Source: Arthrobacter sp. B6 (GTDB lineage: Bacteria; Actinomycetota; Actinomycetes; Actinomycetales; Micrococcaceae). From it: a stretch of 64,000 bases of DNA. The notes below the pieces were generated by a model. It saw only the letters and a program-made list of their open reading frames with translations. It made no database searches and was not told the origin of the DNA. Position 1 is the first letter of the stretch. Each line of letters starts with the position of its first letter. Positions 33,551 to 41,778 of the stretch are shown in pieces. Both the position numbers and the translations under genes were made by a program. Where the stretch lies: positions 1,110,141 through 1,174,140 of the forward strand of contig NZ_KV467169.1 of assembly GCF_001663775.1 (NCBI RefSeq), given 5' to 3'.

Positions 33551-34155
33551 CAGGGCACTTCCTTGGTGAAGGGAGCGAGCATCTCCGCGAGCGCCCGCTC
33601 GGTTTGTTGACGGCTCAGCCCGCCGTCGCGGCGCAGCAGCTTCCAGGTCTGGACGTCGCAGATGGCCACCAGTTGGGCAAGCCGCCGCTTGCGGGCCGCG
33701 GCAGGTTCGCCCGCGAGGAACGGGGCAAACGCGTGTTGGCACCATTCCCGGTGCAGGCGCCGGCCGCCGTCGGCCAGGACCTTGAGCGCCGGGATGCGTC
33801 CTTCTTCGGCAAGCATCCGGAGCACGCGGTCACCCATGAGTTCGTAGTGCTCCACCAGGTTGGCCACGGCACCGCGGACGTCGCCGGGCACCACGTGTGA
33901 CCTGGCCTCCATGACCAGCTCCGTCTGCCGCTGTGCCGCGGCGGCGAAGAGCTGTTCCTTGGTGCCGAACCGGCGGATCACGGTCTGGACCGTCACGCCG
34001 GAGCGGGCGGCCACCTGGTCGAGCCGGACCTGGTCCGACGGTTGCTCCCAGAAGAGCTCGGTCACGGCGTCGAGGATGGCCTCGGCCGTGGCGGCGGCAG
34101 CACGCGCCCGGGCTTCCATGCGGTAAGGCCGCCGGGCCTCTTCCGCGCTTTTCAT
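33550..34155 (-). CDS. TetR-family transcriptional regulator
   Basis: The 201-residue protein has a TetR helix-turn-helix (VRLDQVAARSGVTVQTVIRRFG, residues about 43-64) and an all-helical ligand domain. It is translationally coupled to the glycosyltransferase gene. The start at 34155 was chosen because the palindrome GTTAACAACGTTAAC lies across and just before it, and an upstream start would put the operator inside the gene. It is likely an autoregulated repressor that responds to the substrate of the transferase. Confidence 0.9.
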   Translation of the reverse strand: MKSAEEARRPYRMEARARAAAATAEAILDAVTELFWEQPSDQVRLDQVAARSGVTVQTVIRRFGTKEQLFAAAAQRQTELVMEARSHVVPGDVRGAVANLVEHYELMGDRVLRMLAEEGRIPALKVLADGGRRLHREWCQHAFAPFLAGEPAAARKRRLAQLVAICDVQTWKLLRRDGGLSRQQTERALAEMLAPFTKEVP

Positions 34156-34230
34156 GTTAACAACGTTAACCTTAAATAGCGCGCGGTCAAGAGGGTTAAA
34201 TGAACGCGCGGTCAAGAGGGTTAAATGAAC
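34156..34230 (-). promoter_or_regulatory. TetR operator and tandem direct repeat
   Basis: TTAACAACGTTAAC sits immediately upstream of the TetR start and contains two GTTAAC half-sites when the adjoining start region is included. Next to it, a 28-base unit, GCGCGGTCAAGAGGGTTAAA, is repeated twice in direct orientation (from 34180 and from 34208). The repeats may be extra regulator sites, or the duplication may have moved the promoter. The -35 and -10 are not clear. Confidence 0.55.
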
Positions 34231-34323
34231 AGGGCAAGTGCGGGGAGTACGACGGCGTCAGTCACCAGCAGCGGGAGGGTCACGGCTCCTTTGCCCTCAC
34301 GGAGCCCGCCGCGCCGGTGCCCG

Positions 34324-36795
34324 TCACGGAGCCGGTCGCACCGGTTCCTGGGGCTGGGCCGGGTGGGAAACGTTTTCAAGCCAGGCCGGGACGCTTTCCG
34401 GAGGCAGTGGCTGGCTCCAGATGAACCCTTGGGCGTAGCGTACGCCCAGACGGCGGAGTTCGCCGAGCTGTTGGGTGGTTTCCACGCCTTCGGCCACCAC
34501 GTCGAGCCGGAGGGTGTCGGCCATGCCGAGGACGAGTTCGATGATGGTTGCCCCGTGGGGGCCTCTTCCCAGTTCTTCGACGAAGGTCCGGTCGATTTTC
34601 AGGGTCTTGGCCGAAAGCCACTTCAGGTAGCTCAGGGACGAATATCCCGTGCCGAAGTCATCGATTGAGAGCCCCACTCCGAGGTCGTGGAGACGCTGCA
34701 GGGTTTGTTTGGGAATATCAGGCCGATCCATGAGGACCGTTTCGGTGATTTCCAGGTGGACGGCACCGGGGTCGATGCCGGCGGACTGGATTGCTGCCTC
34801 CACGATGTTCGGAAAGTCCGGTGCCACGAACTGGCGCCCGGAAATGTTCACGGCAGCCGAGAGTGTCCCGGCCCCGTCCAGCTGGCCGCGCCAGGCCTGC
34901 ACCTGCCGGAGGGCTTCCTGGAGTACCCAGGTGCCGATGGGCACGATCAGGCCTGTTTCTTCGGCGATGGGAATGAACGTGTCGGGCGCTATTGGCCCGT
35001 GTTCGGCGTGGTTCCAGCGCAGCAACGCCTCGAAGCCGACGGTGGCTTCGCTGTCCAGCTCAACGATGGGCTGGTAGTCGAGGGAGAATTCCCCTCGTTC
35101 CCACGCAAGCCGCAGGTCCGATTCCAGGTCCAGCCGCCCGGCAGCCCGCCCGGTCATGCGCGCGTCGTAGACGGCTGAGGAGTCGCCGCCGGCGGATTTG
35201 GCCCGGTACATGGCCGTATCGGCTCCCCGCAGCATCGACTCGGCCGTATCGTCCGGCCCCGCCAAAGCGATGCCGACGCTGACGTTGAGGTAGATCTGCC
35301 GGCCGTCCACCTCGAACGGGCACCGGGTGGATTGCCTGATCCGCTCGGCCAGTGTCCTCGCACCGCGCAACATCAGGTTCCCGCACACAATGATGAACTC
35401 ATCGCCGCCGAAACGGCCCACCGTGTCGCCGTTCCGGACAAAACGCTTCAGCCGCTCGCCCAGGAGCACCAGGATGGTGTCGCCCGCTTCATGGCCGATG
35501 CCGTCGTTGATCAGTTTGAACCGGTCGACGTCAACGAACATCACCACTGCACGTGAGTCCCGGTCAAGCAGGTCCTGAAGAACCTCCGTGATCACGTACC
35601 TGTTCGGCAACCCGGTCAGGGCATCGTGGCGGGCCTGCCACGCCAGAATCTGCTCGGCCTTCTTGCGTTCGGTGATGTCCAGGACCGTGTCCAGGAACCG
35701 TGCGGGCTTCCCCTCTTCGCTCTCCACGCTCCGGATCCGTGAATGCAGCCACCGCTGCTGACCGTCTGCCCTGACGATCCGGTATTCGAAATCCGCGGAC
35801 CCGAGCCCTTCATCCAGGTCCTTCCATACCCGTTGGATAAGGCCCCGGTCCTCAGGATGCGTCAGCTCAAGCATCAGTTTCCGGGAGGCCGCCTGCCCGG
35901 CCGCCAGGCCGAAGATCCGGGCAAACTCCTCCGAATGCCAGTTCTCCCCTGTCTCCAGCGTGTGCTCCACGCTGCCGACGTGCGCCATCTCCTGCGCTGC
36001 CAGGAGCTTCTCGCGTTCAACGGCGGCCGCCGCCCTGAGCCGCTGAATCTCGGTAATGTCACGCGCGATGGCCGACGCCCCAACCTGCTCACCGTCCGGG
36101 CCGTAAACCGGTGAAACGGTCACTTCGACGTCGATCACAGATCCGTCCCTGCACCCCCACCGCGCCTCCACTCCGGTGACAAACCGTCCGCTCCCAATGC
36201 TGGCTCTGACCTCGGCGTCAAAACCTGCGGCCTCGCGGGTGGTCAGCAGCTGAAGGTTCTGCCCAACGGCTTCCCGCGGGCTCCAGCCAAACATCCTGGC
36301 GGCCCCTGCGTTCCAGCTGGTGATCGTCCCTGCCATGTCGGCACTGATGATGGCGTCGCCGGAGGACTCCACCACCGCCGAGAACCTGCGCAGGATGGCC
36401 TCCCTGTGCCTCCTGTCCGTGATGTCCTTAGAAATCGCCACCACTGCCACCGGGACTGTGTGCCGGCCGCGGATGGGGCTGACGGTGGCATGGACCGGAA
36501 ACTCCTTTCCGGCCCGGTGGCGCATCCAGAGCTCCCCGGCCCAGTCTCCGTCGCTGGCGAGCCGTCGCGTTATCTCACGGCCGGTGTTCTCCTTCTGGAC
36601 GTCATCGCCGCCGATAATGCTCATGTCCGTGATCCTGGCGCCCAGCGCTTCAGCGGCACTGAACCCATACAGCCGCTCGGAAGCCCGGTTCCAGTAAGTG
36701 ACCCGCCACTTGCTGTCCAGCCCGATCACCGACTGGCCGATCTCGTCCAGCAACAGCGACTGCATGACCAGGTCATCATCATGCTCTTGAGCCAT
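34324..36795 (-). CDS. PAS-PAS-PAS-GGDEF-EAL c-di-GMP turnover protein
   Basis: The 823-residue cytoplasmic protein has three PAS/PAC domains (about 10-120, 135-250, 265-385), a GGDEF domain with an intact active site RFGGDEF (about 461) and an EAL domain with FEALLRW (about 590), DDFGTGYSS and the conserved Glu in AEGVE. Both the diguanylate cyclase and phosphodiesterase signatures look intact, so either activity or both are possible, controlled by the PAS domains. It is divergent from the structured RNA and the Hpt-like gene at 37297. The C-terminus is Pro-rich. Confidence 0.93.
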   Translation of the reverse strand: MAQEHDDDLVMQSLLLDEIGQSVIGLDSKWRVTYWNRASERLYGFSAAEALGARITDMSIIGGDDVQKENTGREITRRLASDGDWAGELWMRHRAGKEFPVHATVSPIRGRHTVPVAVVAISKDITDRRHREAILRRFSAVVESSGDAIISADMAGTITSWNAGAARMFGWSPREAVGQNLQLLTTREAAGFDAEVRASIGSGRFVTGVEARWGCRDGSVIDVEVTVSPVYGPDGEQVGASAIARDITEIQRLRAAAAVEREKLLAAQEMAHVGSVEHTLETGENWHSEEFARIFGLAAGQAASRKLMLELTHPEDRGLIQRVWKDLDEGLGSADFEYRIVRADGQQRWLHSRIRSVESEEGKPARFLDTVLDITERKKAEQILAWQARHDALTGLPNRYVITEVLQDLLDRDSRAVVMFVDVDRFKLINDGIGHEAGDTILVLLGERLKRFVRNGDTVGRFGGDEFIIVCGNLMLRGARTLAERIRQSTRCPFEVDGRQIYLNVSVGIALAGPDDTAESMLRGADTAMYRAKSAGGDSSAVYDARMTGRAAGRLDLESDLRLAWERGEFSLDYQPIVELDSEATVGFEALLRWNHAEHGPIAPDTFIPIAEETGLIVPIGTWVLQEALRQVQAWRGQLDGAGTLSAAVNISGRQFVAPDFPNIVEAAIQSAGIDPGAVHLEITETVLMDRPDIPKQTLQRLHDLGVGLSIDDFGTGYSSLSYLKWLSAKTLKIDRTFVEELGRGPHGATIIELVLGMADTLRLDVVAEGVETTQQLGELRRLGVRYAQGFIWSQPLPPESVPAWLENVSHPAQPQEPVRPAP

Positions 36796-36937
36796 CAGTA
36801 CCCTCCCCCTGCAACGGCAAGTTTCACCACTGACCTACTGATGAAGTGGTCGCTTCATCTTGGAATACCCGAAATTGCGGTGCCCAAACCTGAGAGAAGA
36901 CTACAACCGCTGAAGGCAGGAACCGGGAGCCCGGCAA

Positions 36938-37144
36938 ACTTTGGAACTCTTGCGCGATTCTTGACCGTTCCTACCGCGGTCCTTGATCCCGGCCGTGCAC
37001 AGTAGCTTTTGTAAAGCCCAAGCGATGAATCAACGAGGCGAACTGGGGTTGGCCCGGTGATGCAAGGGCTTTCGGTCGGGGAACATCCGACGGTCTCAAG
37101 CGCTTGGCGGTGTTGTGAAGCCAGCACCGCCAAGCTGACCTCCT
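36938..37144 (+). ncRNA. Candidate structured RNA element, copy 2
   Basis: Homologous to 29040-29250. Stems in this copy: GGAAC/GTTCC, AAAGCCC/GGGCTTT (37013/37066), GTCGG/CCGAC (37075/37087) and GCTTGGCGGTGT/GCACCGCCAAGC (37102/37124). The loops CGTGCACAGTAG, GAACTGGG, TGCAAGGGC and GGTCTC are nearly unchanged between copies, while stem bases differ in a paired way. The element lies 40 bases before a small ORF that overlaps the Hpt-like gene, and is divergent from the c-di-GMP protein gene, so it would be the 5' leader of the Hpt operon. Confidence 0.65.
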
Positions 37145-37184
37145 GACCCACCATCCGGACGCTTCGCAGGGCAGGAGATTGAGC

Positions 37185-37304
37185 GTGACAACCGAAACTT
37201 CCGCGGCGGCAGAGACCGCCGCCGCGGTCATACCGTCCCGGCGTCGAGGCACCCCCCGCCACGGCGCCGGGACTTTCACCACCCAGGCGGACGGCGTTGC
37301 CTGA
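37185..37304 (+). CDS. Short ORF (39 residues) upstream of and overlapping the Hpt-like gene
   Basis: A GTG with GGGCAGGAGATTGAGC upstream (a strong ribosome binding site) opens a 39-residue, Ala/Thr/Arg-rich frame that stops inside the start of the next gene. The overlap is 8 bases. It can be a leader peptide that couples translation of the Hpt-like gene, or it is the original N-terminus of that gene, now separated by a frameshift. The paralogue at 53419 also has an Ala/Thr-rich N-terminal tail of about 35 residues, which favours the second view. Confidence 0.5.
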   Translation: MTTETSAAAETAAAVIPSRRRGTPRHGAGTFTTQADGVA

Positions 37305-37725
37305 CTGCGTTCCAGCCAGGCTGGAACCCGCGACCATACGGCGCCTGGCGGAGGACATCGAAAGCCCCACCATGGCCCTGAACTTCCTCCGGGACTTCCT
37401 CTCCATGCTGCCGGGGCGGATCACACGGATCCTGAACACTCTGGCCGAACCTGACGCCAAAGGCGCCATGGACGCCACGCTGAGCCTGAGGATAGCGTCA
37501 GCCATGACCGGCGCACTGGACGTTGAGACCTGCTGCCGTGGCATCGAATCCCTGATCCGTAGCGGCCAGTTCGAGGAAGCGTCGGAAACGGCACAGCACC
37601 TCCGCGGGATCGTCACGGCCCTGATGGCGGCCGGCCCCGATCTGTTGCGCGAAGCGCAGGCAGACCTGGATGGTCAGGACTTACACCTGAGGCTGAATCA
37701 GGAGCGAAGAAGCCTGCGTAGTTGA
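37297..37725 (+). CDS. Hpt-fold protein without the phosphorylatable histidine, copy 2
   Basis: The 142-residue helical protein starts at a TTG. The Hpt core segment reads AMDATLSLRIASAMTGALDV, with Leu at the position of the phosphorylated His and Ile in place of the Gly after Lys/Arg, as in copies 1 and 3. The preceding region (FLRDFLSMLPGRITRILNTL) matches the first Hpt helices. The RNA element at 36938 lies in its leader. The neighbour is a PAS-GGDEF-EAL protein on the other strand. Confidence 0.75.
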   Translation: MPDCVPARLEPATIRRLAEDIESPTMALNFLRDFLSMLPGRITRILNTLAEPDAKGAMDATLSLRIASAMTGALDVETCCRGIESLIRSGQFEEASETAQHLRGIVTALMAAGPDLLREAQADLDGQDLHLRLNQERRSLRS

Positions 37726-37838
37726 ACCCATTGGATCTGGAATCAGCGTTCAGCCTGCTAGCCGAACTCATCCCGGCCGTACCGCCCAGCGCCCGGTAGC
37801 GGATCGGCCAGGGGGCAGGCCCCGGATAGGCTGCAGAT

Positions 37839-38135
37839 ATGCACGATTCCAGCCAAGCCTTAAGACATGGCGGTAGTCACTTGCTTTACGTGGTGGTTGC
37901 CGCGTTTGCCGCCGTCGCGCAGCTGGTGGCCGGGTACTTCTATTTGGTCAGTGGTCTCGCCGCCCCCGTTTGGGCTGTGGCGTTGCTCCTTGTGTGGTGG
38001 CTGGTGCTCACGTACATCGGTGTCCGATTAGCGTTACACAGGTCTTACTGGCTGCTTCTTGTACCCGTTGTGGCGGTGGCCACGTGGATCGGCGCGATGT
38101 GGGTCGGCGGCGCAGTCCTGGGCTGGTCGGCCTGA
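37839..38135 (+). CDS. Small membrane protein, unknown function
   Basis: The 98-residue protein has three hydrophobic helices (LLYVVVAAFAAVAQLVAGYF, the one with APVWAVALLLVWWLVLTYI, and YWLLLVPVVAVATWIGAMWV) and a short Ser/His-rich start. A G/A-rich site precedes the ATG only weakly. I do not recognise the family. It stands alone between the Hpt-like gene and ppk2. Confidence 0.6.
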   Translation: MHDSSQALRHGGSHLLYVVVAAFAAVAQLVAGYFYLVSGLAAPVWAVALLLVWWLVLTYIGVRLALHRSYWLLLVPVVAVATWIGAMWVGGAVLGWSA

Positions 38136-38355
38136 GCGACGCCGAATAGAAGGCAGCCTTTCCACGCCGCGGCCAGCCCTGGGCCCTGATGGCATCAATA
38201 GTTCCAACACTCGCCGAAATTCCAGCTGCCGGGTCGGATCAGAAGGATCCTTTTCCGGCGATCGGGTTCGTGAGACCATCCGATAGGAGTCAAGTCTGCG
38301 AGCGGGAGCAGCATCATCCCACGGCCGGCCGGCGGGCGGCAGGGAAGGAGGACTT

Positions 38356-39291
38356 GTGGTGCTGGAAAAAGAAACGTGGACGCCGATCGATCCGTGGTGG
38401 GTTAGGGATAACCTGCGCGAGGCCATTGATCGCCTCGTGAGGTTGGGCTACACGGTGCGCGGTGGGCACGGCGAGGACCCCGAGCTGATCGATCCTGGTG
38501 GATCCGCCGTGGAGACCTGGCGCGAGGACTATCCCTATGAGGAGCGGATGTCCCGGGAGGAGTATGAGCTGGAGAAATACCGGCTGCAGGTCGAGCTGTT
38601 GAAGTTCCAGTACTGGGGCCAGGACCACGGCCTCAGACACGTGATCGTCTTTGAGGGCCGCGACGCCGCAGGGAAGGGCGGGACCATCAAGCGCTTCACC
38701 GAGCACCTGGATCCGCGCTCGGCGCGTGTCGTGGCGCTGGGCAAACCGTCAGACCGCGAACACGGCCAGTGGTACTTCCAGCGGTACGTCCAGCACCTGC
38801 CCACAGCCGGGGAGGTCGTGCTGTTCGACCGTTCCTGGTACAACCGGGCGAACGTGGAACGGGTCATGGGTTTTTGCACCGACGAGGAGTACGCCACGTT
38901 TATGGACCAGGCCCCGGTGTTCGAAAAGATGTTGGTGGACTCCGGAATCCATTTGACCAAGTTCTGGTTTTCCGTGACCAGGCACGAGCAGCGGACCCGG
39001 TTCGCGATCCGCCAGATTGACCCAGTGCGGCGTTGGAAACTCTCGCCCGTGGATTTGGCATCCCTGGACCGGTGGGAGGACTACACACAGGCCAAGGAGG
39101 AGACCTTCCTGCGCACTGACACAGACCACGCACCCTGGATGACGATCAAGTCCAATGACAAGAAGCGGGGCAGGATCAACGCCATGCGCTACTTCCTCAA
39201 CCAGTTCGAGTACGACGAAAAGGACGCTTCAGTGGTTCAGCACCCCGATCCCCTCATTGTTCGCCGCGGCCGCGACGCCGTCGGGGACTGA
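38356..39291 (+). CDS. ppk2: Polyphosphate kinase 2
   Basis: The 311-residue protein is a class I PPK2. The Walker A motif is GRDAAGKGG (about residue 100), the lid region has KPSDREHGQWYFQRY, and the Walker B is FDRSWYNRA. The C-terminal block RWKLSPVDLASLDRWEDYT is typical. PPK2 moves phosphate between polyphosphate and nucleoside diphosphates (usually making GTP or ATP from polyP). It starts at a GTG after GGAAGGAGGACTT, a strong site. The two following genes are close and may be cotranscribed. Confidence 0.95.
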   Translation: MVLEKETWTPIDPWWVRDNLREAIDRLVRLGYTVRGGHGEDPELIDPGGSAVETWREDYPYEERMSREEYELEKYRLQVELLKFQYWGQDHGLRHVIVFEGRDAAGKGGTIKRFTEHLDPRSARVVALGKPSDREHGQWYFQRYVQHLPTAGEVVLFDRSWYNRANVERVMGFCTDEEYATFMDQAPVFEKMLVDSGIHLTKFWFSVTRHEQRTRFAIRQIDPVRRWKLSPVDLASLDRWEDYTQAKEETFLRTDTDHAPWMTIKSNDKKRGRINAMRYFLNQFEYDEKDASVVQHPDPLIVRRGRDAVGD

Positions 39292-39321
39292 TCACGAAGA
39301 AACCGATCCGGAGGCTGCAAA

Positions 39322-39528
39322 ATGACACGAGAGAACCTCCCAGGCGAAGAGCCCGGCCTGGTCGAGGATGCCAATAGCCCGGCTGATAAGTCACCACGGG
39401 CTGCGTTCGTGGCTCCGGACTCCGGTTCCGCGGAGTCGAAGAGTTACCCGGATGTCGCCGAAACAGACCCCGACGCACGGCAGGACCAGTCCGTTTCCGG
39501 AGAAGAGGAGGACTTCCTTAGCGAGTAG
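39322..39528 (+). CDS. Small acidic, probably disordered protein
   Basis: The 68-residue protein is rich in Glu, Asp, Ser and Pro (RENLPGEEPGLVEDANSPAD, SGEEEDFLSE at the end) with no hydrophobic core. CCGGAGGCTGCAAA before the ATG is a fair ribosome binding site. It follows ppk2 by 30 bases and may belong to the same stress-linked operon. Function unknown. Confidence 0.6.
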   Translation: MTRENLPGEEPGLVEDANSPADKSPRAAFVAPDSGSAESKSYPDVAETDPDARQDQSVSGEEEDFLSE

Positions 39529-39577
39529 CGTCGGAGAGGGTGCAACGTCGGCCTATCGCAATTGAAAGGGGATTCGC

Positions 39578-40078
39578 ATGTCCGAGACCTACGACGTCGA
39601 TGTGGTCAGGGAGTTCAACGCTCCGGCAGGGAGGGTATGGGCGGCGTGGACCGAGCCCGACGACCTGCGCCAGTGGTGGGGACCAGGAGGTTTCACATGC
39701 CCGCACGCTGAAGCCGACGTTCGGCCCGGCGGCCGGATCCTGGTGACGATGCGCGCGCCCGAGGAGTGGGGCGGGTTCGAGCAGCACAGCACATGGAATA
39801 TCACCGAGCTGGAGCCATTGCGTCGCATCCGCTACGTGTTCAACTTCGCTGACGCGGATGGCAACCGCATCACGCCGACAGAGGCGGGCATTCCCGCCGT
39901 CGGCGTTCCCGAGGACGGCATCCACGAAGTTGTGCTGACCGACCTCGGCGACGGGCGCACGAGGCTCCACATGACCGAGCGCGGGTACGGTACCCAGGAG
40001 GCGCGGGACATGTCCCAAACCGGCCTGTTGCAGTGCCTCGACAAGATGGCAGCGCTCGTGGAGGGCGTTTCGCGCTGA
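39578..40078 (+). CDS. SRPBCC (AHSA1) domain protein
   Basis: The 166-residue protein has the AHSA1 pattern: VVREFNAPAGRVWAAWTEPD, DLRQWWGPGGF, the strand DVRPGGRILVTM and the C-terminal helix with TGLLQCLDKMAALV. GAAAGGGGATTCGC precedes the ATG. It is only distantly similar to the SRPBCC protein at 996, and here no ArsR partner is adjacent. The ligand is unknown. Confidence 0.87.
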   Translation: MSETYDVDVVREFNAPAGRVWAAWTEPDDLRQWWGPGGFTCPHAEADVRPGGRILVTMRAPEEWGGFEQHSTWNITELEPLRRIRYVFNFADADGNRITPTEAGIPAVGVPEDGIHEVVLTDLGDGRTRLHMTERGYGTQEARDMSQTGLLQCLDKMAALVEGVSR

Positions 40079-40081
40079 GGG

Positions 40082-40381
40082 CTGTCGTACCGGACGCTTC
40101 CCCGGCTCCTCGTTTCTGATTCCGGCATCTCCCCCGGGGCGAGGTTCCTCACCCTCGTCGCGTCCGGTGACCTCACCCATTCAGCCATGGACGTCGTGGG
40201 TCCGGTCAGGGTCCGCGTCTTGGGCGAATCAGCGGTCCTGACTTCACGCATCACCAGCACTGCCCACTACCTGGGGCGCCAAAGCGACGCCGACGAATGG
40301 ACCACTGATGTATTCGTCAGAATGGACGGCCGCTGGTTATGTGCCCTCACCCACTACACTGCGGTCAAACTGTCTTCCTGA
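40082..40381 (+). pseudogene. Truncated DUF4440/NTF2-like protein, 5' end lost
   Basis: The frame from 40082 to the TGA at 40379 reads as the C-terminal two thirds of a DUF4440-type protein: GARFLTLVASGD, VRVLGESAVLTSRITSTAHY and the end VFVRMDGRWLCALTHYTAV. The part that should carry the N-terminal helices is missing, and no good start lies upstream because the SRPBCC gene ends at 40078. An internal ATG at 40187 would leave only 64 residues. It is therefore most likely a gene remnant. Confidence 0.6.
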
Positions 40382-40384
40382 GGT

Positions 40385-41164
40385 TCAGTCGGTCCAGCCC
40401 CAGAACTGGTGAAGGGTGGCGGTTTTCGGGTAGGTGCCACCGGGTGGTCTGACCTCGAAGAGGTCGAGCATCAGGAAAAGAGGGTAGTCGGGGGCCTGCG
40501 GAATGCGCCGAATGATGAGGCCCTCGCACCCGATGATCGTTTGGCCGTCGCCCCAGATCGCCGTCCAGGTGTGCGGTTTGGATGCGTCGAAGGGGATCTC
40601 GACGGTGGTCATGTCGGTGACGAGCTTCGGGTCGCTGTGTGCTTTTACACCCGATCGCGCGGTGGTGGTCGGCCCGACGGCGTCGGCGTCAATCTCGAAG
40701 ATGCAAACCTCACCCGCGTGCCGGGCATCCAGGTGCTCGGTGCCCACAAGCCAGGCGGCGAGCATGCACCCGTCGTCGCGGGTGGCGCTGACGGTAATGT
40801 CGACGCGGCCCGCCGGCGGCGTCCAGAGAAGCTGCGTGGGGGTCGGCGTACGAACGCTCAACCCGTCCTCGCGGTGGCGATGCGTACCCACGCTCGACCC
40901 AAGTTGGCCGGAGAAGGTGCCCGTCTGGAGGTTGGAGACTCTTAATGGCCCGTCCTCGGGGCGCCAGTCGGGCTGATCGGCGTCGATACGCAGCCGTAGC
41001 CCCGTCGGCGTCGTTTCGTAGCGAGCGGCAGACCGATCCGCGGTCGTCCAGTGCGGCAGGGAGTGGTCCACCCACAAATCGGCACGCAGTGGGCCGGAGA
41101 AATCGTCTTGAACGTCCGGAGCACGGCTCGGCGGCGCGGGCAGGACAGCGGGATTCGGGAGCAT
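40385..41164 (-). CDS. Concanavalin/GH16-like beta-sandwich protein
   Basis: The 259-residue protein has no signal peptide. The block CIFEIDADAVG resembles the ExDxxE active-site strand of GH16/laminarinase-like enzymes, and the order of strands (QDDFSGPLRADLWVDH, FSGQLGSSVGTHRHREDGL, PHTWTAIWGDGQTIIGCEG) fits a jelly-roll. One of the expected acids is replaced, so activity is uncertain. It may be an intracellular carbohydrate-binding or hydrolytic protein. Confidence 0.7.
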   Translation of the reverse strand: MLPNPAVLPAPPSRAPDVQDDFSGPLRADLWVDHSLPHWTTADRSAARYETTPTGLRLRIDADQPDWRPEDGPLRVSNLQTGTFSGQLGSSVGTHRHREDGLSVRTPTPTQLLWTPPAGRVDITVSATRDDGCMLAAWLVGTEHLDARHAGEVCIFEIDADAVGPTTTARSGVKAHSDPKLVTDMTTVEIPFDASKPHTWTAIWGDGQTIIGCEGLIIRRIPQAPDYPLFLMLDLFEVRPPGGTYPKTATLHQFWGWTD

Positions 41165-41243
41165 GGAGCCATTCTCCCCTGTCCGCCAGCAGGCGAAGCT
41201 ACCCTATGCCGTGGCGCGGTAGGGAGCGAGGACAACTCTCGAT

Positions 41244-41651
41244 CTAGGGGGGTGGCGGGGGCGGGTCTGCAGCCCGTTCGGCACGCCATGGGGTGCGCCA
41301 CTCGGCAGCATCCCAGCCATCCATGATGTAGAGCCGCTCGTGTGCCACCCGGTCGCCGCGGAACTCCATCAGGCTGACGGTATACATCCACGGCGCGCCG
41401 TCGTAGCTGATCAGGTTCTCCACAACCACCAGATCGGCACGATGGGTAATCCGTCGAGTGTGGAACTTGAGCCTGGCTGGATACTGGCGTCGCCATTCGC
41501 GGAAGTTCTCCACGCCTTCGAACCGTTCGCCAGACTGAGGGAACTCAAGCACAGCGTCGTCATGGTAGATCTCGTGGGAAAGGTCCTCGTCCTTGCCTGA
41601 GTACTCCCAGTGACGTCGAAGAGCGTGCAGAAGGTCAGCCTCGTCGAGCAT
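41244..41651 (-). CDS. SnoaL/NTF2-like protein
   Basis: The 135-residue protein has the cone-shaped NTF2-like pattern: LLHALRRHWEYSGKDEDL, IYHDDAVLEFPQSGERFEG, a central ITHRADLVVVENLISYDG and the end VSLMEFRGDRVAHERLYIMD. It ends in a run of six Pro after AADPP. Members isomerise or bind small molecules; the ligand is unknown. It stands alone. Confidence 0.82.
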   Translation of the reverse strand: MLDEADLLHALRRHWEYSGKDEDLSHEIYHDDAVLEFPQSGERFEGVENFREWRRQYPARLKFHTRRITHRADLVVVENLISYDGAPWMYTVSLMEFRGDRVAHERLYIMDGWDAAEWRTPWRAERAADPPPPPP

Positions 41652-41778
41652 TCAGCACCTCCTCAGTTCAGCTCTAATGCTAACTTCGGGCTCCTGCTCC
41701 GAATAGAGGACACTTCCCAAGCGGGGCTTCCTAAACACTTGCCGGCAGGCGGTCCCGCACAGCCAGAGCAGCCACGCT

